Below, in pieces: positions 58,063 through 64,000 of a DNA stretch of 64,000 nt (its first letter is position 1; every line of letters starts with the position of its first letter). Source of the DNA: Candidatus Zixiibacteriota bacterium (lineage in GTDB: Bacteria > Zixibacteria > MSB-5A5 > UBA10806 > 4484-95); contig JAAEQD010000345.1 of NCBI GenBank assembly GCA_024231855.1, forward strand, positions 1 through 64,000, given 5' to 3'. The notes under the pieces are model-generated. The model worked only from the letters and a program-made list of their open reading frames with translations, was not told where the DNA came from and did no database searches. Both the position numbers and the translations under genes were made by a program.

Positions 58063-58078
58063 TGCAAACTGCGTGCCT
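58063..58078 (-). promoter_or_regulatory. Predicted sigma-54 (-24/-12) promoter for the PorV-SPOR gene
   Basis: Minus strand AGGCACG-CAGT-TTGCA, GG-N10-GC; predicted +1 ~58052, then GAAGGAGGG SD and ATG at 58035. Confidence 0.7.
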
Positions 58079-58440
58079 GCCCGCCAAAGCCATGTTGCGC
58101 ATAGCGTAATATGCTTTACACCAACAGGTTAAGTGTTGCACCGCTCTAGCGACGATTAAAGGAGGATTTTTCATATTCAGTATAATTTGTTACCAATCTT
58201 CGAGAAGAACAGCCAAAATAATCAAGCTCTTCTTTTTCAGCACTCCATAAGTGGTTGATTCCTAATGCGATTGGGTTTACTTACCTCTACAACCCCAAGT
58301 GTTTAATCGTTGAACATCTCCCACTATTGAACATCTAGGATTTTTACTACACCTATCGGATTTTGTCAATAATAAAATAGTGTAAAATTTTACAAACTGA
58401 CTGTTAAATCATTGAGAAGGGTAAAAATTGTCATATATAT

Positions 58441-59664
58441 TTATAGTTTTGATGCCAGAAGGTTTAGAAAAAGACCGACATCGGTAACCACGCCAATTGC
58501 CTGCTTCGAGCCGCGATCGGCCAATTTCGTCACTACTGATGGATTTATATCCACGCAAATAGTTTTAATATTGCCCGGAAGCATATTGCCAGTGGCAATG
58601 GAGTGAAGCATCGAGGATAACATAATCACCAAATCGGTATTTTTAATGGCCCTGGAATAGGCTTCCTGGGCTTTTATCATATCGCTGATCGTCTCCGGCA
58701 ATGGACCATCATCGCGAAGCGAGGCCGCCAGAACATATGGCACACCATACTTCGTACAAGTGTACATTATACCGGACTGCAGAGCCCGGGCTTTGACCAT
58801 TTTCTTGATCGAGCCATATTTATAAACCTGGTTAATCGCCCTTATATGGTGTCTATGGCCCCCTTCGACGGCCTTACCGGTTTTTGTATCAATACCAAGC
58901 GAAGTTCCGTACAACGCCTCTTCTATATCATGCACCGGCAGCGCGTTACCTGACAATAGCACATCAATATAGCCCTTTCGGATAAGTTTACATAGCGCCT
59001 CCCCGGCGCCGGTATGAATAACTACCGGGCCGGCGACCACTGCAACTTTCTTACGCTTATTGGCCAGCATCGAGGCCACTTCGGCAACCGCCAGTTGGAC
59101 TTTTTTCTCGGATGAAACCTCGGCCGACATGAATCCGAAATCTTTACGATCGCGATGTCTGAATTCGGGCGTTATTCTTATACCATCAAGGCCGCACACT
59201 ATCTTATCGCCACGGCTGATATCGCGCAGTTTGACGCATTCGATTCTATTGCCCCGGATGGCGATCACCGCATCCATTCGTTGGTTGGTGACTTTATACC
59301 ATCGCCGGTCAAGACGGATATGGGTTTGATGGTTTGTGGTTGAATAAAAGCCTTCGGGAGCAACACGGTTTTTCGCCGCCTTTTTCAGGGTGACCGGTTT
59401 ATCATCGACCGTTGAACACCCCAAATCATGCAATTGTTCGACTATATGAAGAAGTTGTTTCCTTGATTGGCATTTAACAACGATGTTGACGTTAGTCTGG
59501 TCGACATTGGTTTTACCCATTTCAAACGAGGTAATCTCGAACTTACCTCCCAGCCCGATAATCTTGTCCAGGACATCCGACATTATGCCCGAATCTACCA
59601 GATGACCCGTAGCGGTTACCTCGCGAGAGTACCAGCGTTGTACCGGTTTGGCTTTCATAGCCAT
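58441..59664 (-). CDS. TIGR00300 / LOR-SDH conserved-domain family protein (ornithine cyclodeaminase-type, Rossmann C-terminal domain)
   Basis: REVTATGHLVDSGIMSDVLDKIIGLGGKFEI; VVAGPVVIHTGAGEALCKLIRKGYIDVLLSGNALPVHDIEEALYGTSLG. Confidence 0.85.
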   Translation of the reverse strand: MAMKAKPVQRWYSREVTATGHLVDSGIMSDVLDKIIGLGGKFEITSFEMGKTNVDQTNVNIVVKCQSRKQLLHIVEQLHDLGCSTVDDKPVTLKKAAKNRVAPEGFYSTTNHQTHIRLDRRWYKVTNQRMDAVIAIRGNRIECVKLRDISRGDKIVCGLDGIRITPEFRHRDRKDFGFMSAEVSSEKKVQLAVAEVASMLANKRKKVAVVAGPVVIHTGAGEALCKLIRKGYIDVLLSGNALPVHDIEEALYGTSLGIDTKTGKAVEGGHRHHIRAINQVYKYGSIKKMVKARALQSGIMYTCTKYGVPYVLAASLRDDGPLPETISDMIKAQEAYSRAIKNTDLVIMLSSMLHSIATGNMLPGNIKTICVDINPSVVTKLADRGSKQAIGVVTDVGLFLNLLASKL

Positions 59665-59746
59665 TTTATCGGCCTGTTTGTCAATCTATAAAGCCGGTAA
59701 AAATGCAAAAAACGAAATATAAAAATATTCTGAGAACTTTTTAGTA

Positions 59747-60265
59747 CTATCTTAAATTATTTTTTAAACCTTCTCTGGTTTTCGTCAGGAAATCGAAAAT
59801 ATTTTTATCCAGGTAATCCGGGTAGGTCCAGGGAAGTTTCTGGAATTTGCCATCGGCGAAAATCAAAGTTATCTCGGCATAAATCCCCTCATTTAGATAG
59901 ACGCGATGTGAGAAATTTTTCGTTGAGGCCAGTACCAGCTTGGATGTTTCCAGATAGCCGGGATCCAGATTAATCCCGCGTTTGCCGTCTTTGGCGAAGA
60001 CGGATTCGATATCGATTGCCGTGCGCTTGGCAATCCAGAGGTCTTCGGGTTTGAAAGCGTAATCAAAGCTTAATATTGTTTTTTTTAAATCGGGGCCCAT
60101 TTCGGCCTGATAATAATCGGTGTGATCGAAAGCGATAACAGGTGATTTGCTATCGACCATGCCAAAAGCCCTCTCGAGGCTGAACATGATATCATCGAGT
60201 TTAATCCGCGGCGCGAATGTAACGGCACAAATTAGTTTTACCCGGGGCGGGTTTTGAATGCTCAT
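59747..60265 (-). CDS. DUF4416 family protein
   Basis: FDHTDYYQAEMGPDLKKTILSFD; GYLETSKLVLASTKNFSHRVYLNEGIYAEITLIFADGKFQKLPWTYPDY. Confidence 0.85.
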   Translation of the reverse strand: MSIQNPPRVKLICAVTFAPRIKLDDIMFSLERAFGMVDSKSPVIAFDHTDYYQAEMGPDLKKTILSFDYAFKPEDLWIAKRTAIDIESVFAKDGKRGINLDPGYLETSKLVLASTKNFSHRVYLNEGIYAEITLIFADGKFQKLPWTYPDYLDKNIFDFLTKTREGLKNNLR

Positions 60266-60945
60266 CTCTTCGGTTCCCGGTTAGGACCCTTGCAGGCTTT
60301 AATGCAAAGTCCGCAGATCATAACACCCATTCCTCGTCTTTGAGCGTGCTCCTGCAAACGCTTGTAGCAGGCCTGGCCGTCAAACTCCGCCGGACCTAAG
60401 CTGGAGATAGCATTAACGGGACAAGCCTTTACGCAGGCCCGGCAATTGCCGCAATCGATATCAAGAGAGGAATCGACGCGAAGCGGCATATCGGTTAAAA
60501 TGCTGGCCAACCGTACCGACGCGCCGTGGTCGGGATGAACCAGCAGGCCGTTTAATCCCTGATAACCAAGACCGGCATTTATGGCGGCATGACGTTGTGA
60601 CAGATGCGCTTGCTGCTTATCCCAATTCGTATAGACACTGGCCGGGATCGGTAACGCGTCATAGCTTTCCGCCTGAAGATATTGCCCTAACCTGAATGTT
60701 GTATCATCAAGCCTGAAATTGGCGGTTTTGTAATGATGCTTGTAGAGGATATTAGGTCCGTCGGTTAAAGTATCAAACACCTTCCGGCTAAGCCGAACGG
60801 CAATCGTGACAGTATAGGGCAAACCGGCGGCCGCCTGTTTTATCTCATTATCGAAATACCGCTCCAACCTGGATGTTTCCGATACGCCGAAAAGATCCAC
60901 GCCCAGTTCGGTTGCTTCGGCTTTGAGTTTGTCGTAATTATCCAT
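60262..60945 (-). CDS. 4Fe-4S binding protein, short epoxyqueuosine-reductase (QueG)-like
   Basis: DCGNCRACVKACPVNAIS and CGLCIKACKGP; ATGA overlap with the DUF4416 gene. Confidence 0.75.
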   Translation of the reverse strand: MDNYDKLKAEATELGVDLFGVSETSRLERYFDNEIKQAAAGLPYTVTIAVRLSRKVFDTLTDGPNILYKHHYKTANFRLDDTTFRLGQYLQAESYDALPIPASVYTNWDKQQAHLSQRHAAINAGLGYQGLNGLLVHPDHGASVRLASILTDMPLRVDSSLDIDCGNCRACVKACPVNAISSLGPAEFDGQACYKRLQEHAQRRGMGVMICGLCIKACKGPNREPKR

Positions 60946-61194
60946 TCGGGGAAAATAATGTTTATATGCTTAGTTGTCAAATGAGTTAATTGATATACGT
61001 ATTCAATAATCGATTTTCATCAGTTATATTGATCAGAAAATTAATGCGTATTTATAAGGTATAATTAGATTTAATTAGCCATCAGTAATATCAATATGGA
61101 CTATTACTATCCATGATATTAAATCTTTCCTATTGCTTTATTTGACCAAATATGTTAAACATAACTATATAGACCAATGTAGAGAGGGGGCTCT

Positions 61195-61491
61195 GTGGCC
61201 CAAAAACCTGAAAAATTCATGACCATGAATCCGGATAAGAGTAAAACCGGAGTCAACATCAGTCAGGTCAAATACGAGATCATGAAGGAAAACATTCTCG
61301 ACGCCTTCAAGGCGCGGCAGGAGCTTTCCTATTCAGGACTCGTCAATATGATCAACAACTGGCTGGCCGATAGTTTCGAGGGATCGATTCGCTGGTATGT
61401 TGAGGTCGTGAAGTTAGACCTGGAGGCCAGGAAAATCATCGAGAAGATTCCCAACACCAAGCCTCAAATGTATCGCTTATCGGGAAAATAG
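61195..61491 (+). CDS. Small conserved protein, possibly DUF6958-like
   Basis: KTGVNISQVKYEIMKENILDAFKARQELSYSGLVNMINNWLADSFEGSIRWYVEVVKLDLEARKIIEKIPNTKPQMYRL; winged-helix-like. Confidence 0.6.
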   Translation: MAQKPEKFMTMNPDKSKTGVNISQVKYEIMKENILDAFKARQELSYSGLVNMINNWLADSFEGSIRWYVEVVKLDLEARKIIEKIPNTKPQMYRLSGK

Positions 61492-61515
61492 AACTGTTTT
61501 CCTGATTGGGAAAAA

Positions 61516-61923
61516 ATGATAATATATACTGATTCGCCCGAGGGTTTAACGGCGAATAACCTTCAAGGTTTTTTTGTCGGTTGGCTTAATCCGCCATCGC
61601 CTGAAACGCTTCTGAGAATATTGCATCAGAGCGATCATATCGAATTGGCCGTTGATGATCAAACCAGCATGGTTGTCGGTTTCATATCGGCGATTAGTGA
61701 TAATGTGCTATGCGCCTATATCCCGCTTCTGGAAGTATTGCCGGATTATCAGGGTAATGGAATCGGTAAGGAGTTGGTGAGGCGGGTGATAACACATTAT
61801 AAAGATTTATATATGATCGATCTTATCTGTGATGAAAACCTTCAAGCCTATTATGAAAAGCTTGGGATGGTTAAAGCATCCGGGATGATGATCAGGCGAT
61901 ACGATAAGCAATCCGGCCGTTGA
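61516..61923 (+). CDS. GNAT family N-acetyltransferase
   Basis: AYIPLLEVLPDYQGNGIGKELVRRVI motif A; YYEKLGM. Confidence 0.9.
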   Translation: MIIYTDSPEGLTANNLQGFFVGWLNPPSPETLLRILHQSDHIELAVDDQTSMVVGFISAISDNVLCAYIPLLEVLPDYQGNGIGKELVRRVITHYKDLYMIDLICDENLQAYYEKLGMVKASGMMIRRYDKQSGR

Positions 61924-61971
61924 ATTTGCTTATCCGCTAATAATTAATAATTTGGAATAATAACAACATAT

Positions 61972-63624
61972 TTATAGTTTAAATCCTTCAACAAGCTCTT
62001 TAAGTTGGTCGGCTTGTTGGGTAAGCTGTTCGGCGGCTTTAAATGACTGCTTAACGCCGGCGGCAGTTTCTTTGGATATCTGGTTCACGTTTTCGATGTT
62101 CTTTGATATTTGTTCGGTGGTATCCGATTGTTCGGCGGCGCTCTTCGACAACTGATTCATCATATCCCCAATCGATTCCACCGAAGTCGATATTTCATCA
62201 AGCGATGAATTGGTTTCTAATACCGATTTCTTTCCGTTATCTATTACTCGCCTGGAATCCTCAATCTGGCTGTTGGCTGTGGTGATGTCTGAATTAATCG
62301 CTGAAATAGTTTCGGCGATTTCTTTAGTGGCTATAGTTGTGCGTTCGGCCAGTTTGCGCACCTCATCGGCCACCACCGCGAAACCGCGTCCCTGTTCGCC
62401 GGCCCGGGCGGCTTCGATAGCGGCATTCAGCGCCAGAAGATTGGTCTGGTCCGCGATATCATCAATGATCTGGATAATCTCGCCGATAGCGCCGGCTCTT
62501 TCAGCCAAGCTTCCTATATTTTGAGCCGTTACTTTCGACGAATCGATTATATTATCCATCCCGTTTGAGGCGTCAATCGCAAATCGGCTCCCTTCCCGTG
62601 ATAAAGACGCGGTTTTATCTGTCTTTATTGACGATTCATTGGCGTTTTTGGATGATTCTATAATGGTCGCGGTCATCTGTTCAATAGCTACCGCTACCTG
62701 CGTTGTCTGATTAGTCTGATCCATCACACCGGATGAAAGCAATTCGGATGACTGCGAAATTTCGGAAGCGGTTTTGGCAAGTTGATTCGTATTTTGAGCT
62801 ACCTGGGAAATAATACCATACAGTTTGTCGGCGAATGTATTAAACCAGTAACTTAACCGGCCGATTTCATCATTGGATTTTATATCGATCCTCCGAGTCA
62901 GATCGCCCTCGCCCTGAGCAATATCCATCAGAGTGTCTTTTACAAGCTTGGCGGGTTTAATAACGGTATATTTCAGAGTAAAATAAATCCCCACCATGAT
63001 TACGGTCAAAACGGCCAACGCGATAATAATAAAGACGGATCGGTTCTGGGCATGCTGACCGATAATATCATCCGTGGAAGATGTCATCTCAAAAACGCCC
63101 AATAAATCGCCGGCCTTGCCATCATGACAATCAAGGCATCGTTCATCAGAAATAATCGGTGAATAATATTTCAACTGTTTATCTTGAGCCAGGTAATTAG
63201 CCGTTTTGGATTTCAGAGTACTGGTCAGAACCGGATTATTAATTTTGTCTCCAACTTCATCGCTGTTATTTGAAATTAAAATCTCATTAGTCGGATTAAT
63301 CAGCCTTACGCCGGCCAATAATTTTTTCTCGGCGGTCAAATTGACTATTGATCCTACGACATCCATCTCGCCCTGAAGCATGGGATATTCTATCCCCTCT
63401 AGTAGCATAGACGAGATTGACAATAATTCCTGTTCTTTCTTTTCAATATCGATATTTTGCTGTCTATTGAGAAGGAATGAAAAGGATAATCCCAGCAGAA
63501 TAACTATTAATAGCGATGTTACGCCTATTGTTTTAATGCTAATGCTTAAGCTTTTGATTTTATTTTGAATTAGCCCCACCGTTTGGTTCCTCCGATATAT
63601 TCTTGTTAGCCCCTTCCTTTTCAT
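61972..63624 (-). CDS. Methyl-accepting chemotaxis protein with CxxCH motif in the periplasmic domain
   Basis: [43 protein letters not shown] hairpin tip; HAMP; periplasmic [21 protein letters not shown]. Confidence 0.94.
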   Translation of the reverse strand: MKRKGLTRIYRRNQTVGLIQNKIKSLSISIKTIGVTSLLIVILLGLSFSFLLNRQQNIDIEKKEQELLSISSMLLEGIEYPMLQGEMDVVGSIVNLTAEKKLLAGVRLINPTNEILISNNSDEVGDKINNPVLTSTLKSKTANYLAQDKQLKYYSPIISDERCLDCHDGKAGDLLGVFEMTSSTDDIIGQHAQNRSVFIIIALAVLTVIMVGIYFTLKYTVIKPAKLVKDTLMDIAQGEGDLTRRIDIKSNDEIGRLSYWFNTFADKLYGIISQVAQNTNQLAKTASEISQSSELLSSGVMDQTNQTTQVAVAIEQMTATIIESSKNANESSIKTDKTASLSREGSRFAIDASNGMDNIIDSSKVTAQNIGSLAERAGAIGEIIQIIDDIADQTNLLALNAAIEAARAGEQGRGFAVVADEVRKLAERTTIATKEIAETISAINSDITTANSQIEDSRRVIDNGKKSVLETNSSLDEISTSVESIGDMMNQLSKSAAEQSDTTEQISKNIENVNQISKETAAGVKQSFKAAEQLTQQADQLKELVEGFKL

Positions 63625-63843
63625 CGTTTTACTCTAATAATCGGATGTAAGCAATATTATGATGACGTAGAGGTAATAATTGTGTAACTTCGTGTTTCAA
63701 TTTATAGACAATAATCCGAATTTATTCCAATTAATGTCATCCGGTTAATACTTTATTGATATAAAAAGCAGTTGATAAATCCAACATATAAGCTTTAATT
63801 GGTATTTAGAATACATATAAATTTAAGATTAATTGGAGGAGAC

Positions 63844-64000
63844 ATGGATCTGACCAAACTAAAAGCCCCTCATGGCAATAAACTTCACTGTAAAAGCTGG
63901 CAAACCGAAGCGCCCCTGCGGATGCTTCTGAACAACCTCGATGCCGAAGTGGCGGAGAACCCGTCTGAGTTGGTTGTCTACGGCGGCCGCGGCAAGGCGG
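63844..64000 (+). CDS. hutU: Urocanate hydratase, 5' end (truncated by window)
   Basis: [60 protein letters not shown]. Confidence 0.85.
   Translation, partial: MDLTKLKAPHGNKLHCKSWQTEAPLRMLLNNLDAEVAENPSELVVYGGRGKA

Noticed and set aside
58050-58150. c-di-GMP (GEMM-like) riboswitch upstream of the PorV-SPOR gene
   Set aside because: Short matches such as GCACGCA and AAAGCC occur, but order, strand and conserved core do not fit; the GG-N10-GC sigma-54 promoter explains the conserved-looking part.
58063-58190. 38-codon ORF MKNPPLIVARAVQHLTCWCKAYYAMRNMALAGRHAVCK on the minus strand
   Set aside because: No convincing SD, and it would end inside the predicted sigma-54 promoter; kept only as part of the upstream-region note.
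1-64000. tRNA or rRNA genes
   Set aside because: No cloverleaf with a GTTCGANTC-type T-loop in convincing context and no rRNA-like sequence noticed by eye; a tRNAscan/Infernal run would be decisive.

Overview
A 64 kb bacterial chromosomal window with about 53 CDS. It has no rRNA, no recognisable tRNA, no CRISPR and no mobile elements. Two proteins carry T9SS-type C-terminal sorting domains (PNPFN...), there is a PorV-like barrel, and the primary sigma factor has the short Bacteroidota-like form. This points to an FCB-group lineage (Zixibacteria-like; inference only). Most genes are housekeeping: aspS, phoH, pgpH-like, ybeY, prmC, prfA, rpmE, glmS, glmM, sigA, pckA, htrA x2, tldD/tldE, 5' end of hutU. 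The observations most worth follow-up are: (1) a predicted sigma-54 module made of an NtrC/GAF activator, two AATGCGACA-N4-TGTCGCATT-type palindromes, a near-consensus -24/-12 promoter, a GxxExxY-family protein that has lost its signature residues, and a histone-H1-like lysine-rich protein; (2) a second near-consensus sigma-54 promoter 5' of a PorV-like barrel fused to a SPOR domain; (3) a cobalamin riboswitch driving a TonB-dependent receptor plus a T9SS-tagged beta-propeller (possible BtuG analogue); (4) a TldD/TldE - barrel - short Tat-signal peptide cassette lying between prfA and prmC; (5) an aminotransferase fused to an HPr-kinase-like P-loop domain with a Cys cluster; (6) a CxxCH (heme-type) chemoreceptor; (7) likely non-AUG starts for ybeY (AUA) and an ECF sigma factor (CUG). 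All family calls come from reading the sequence and from remembered motifs; no database search was run.
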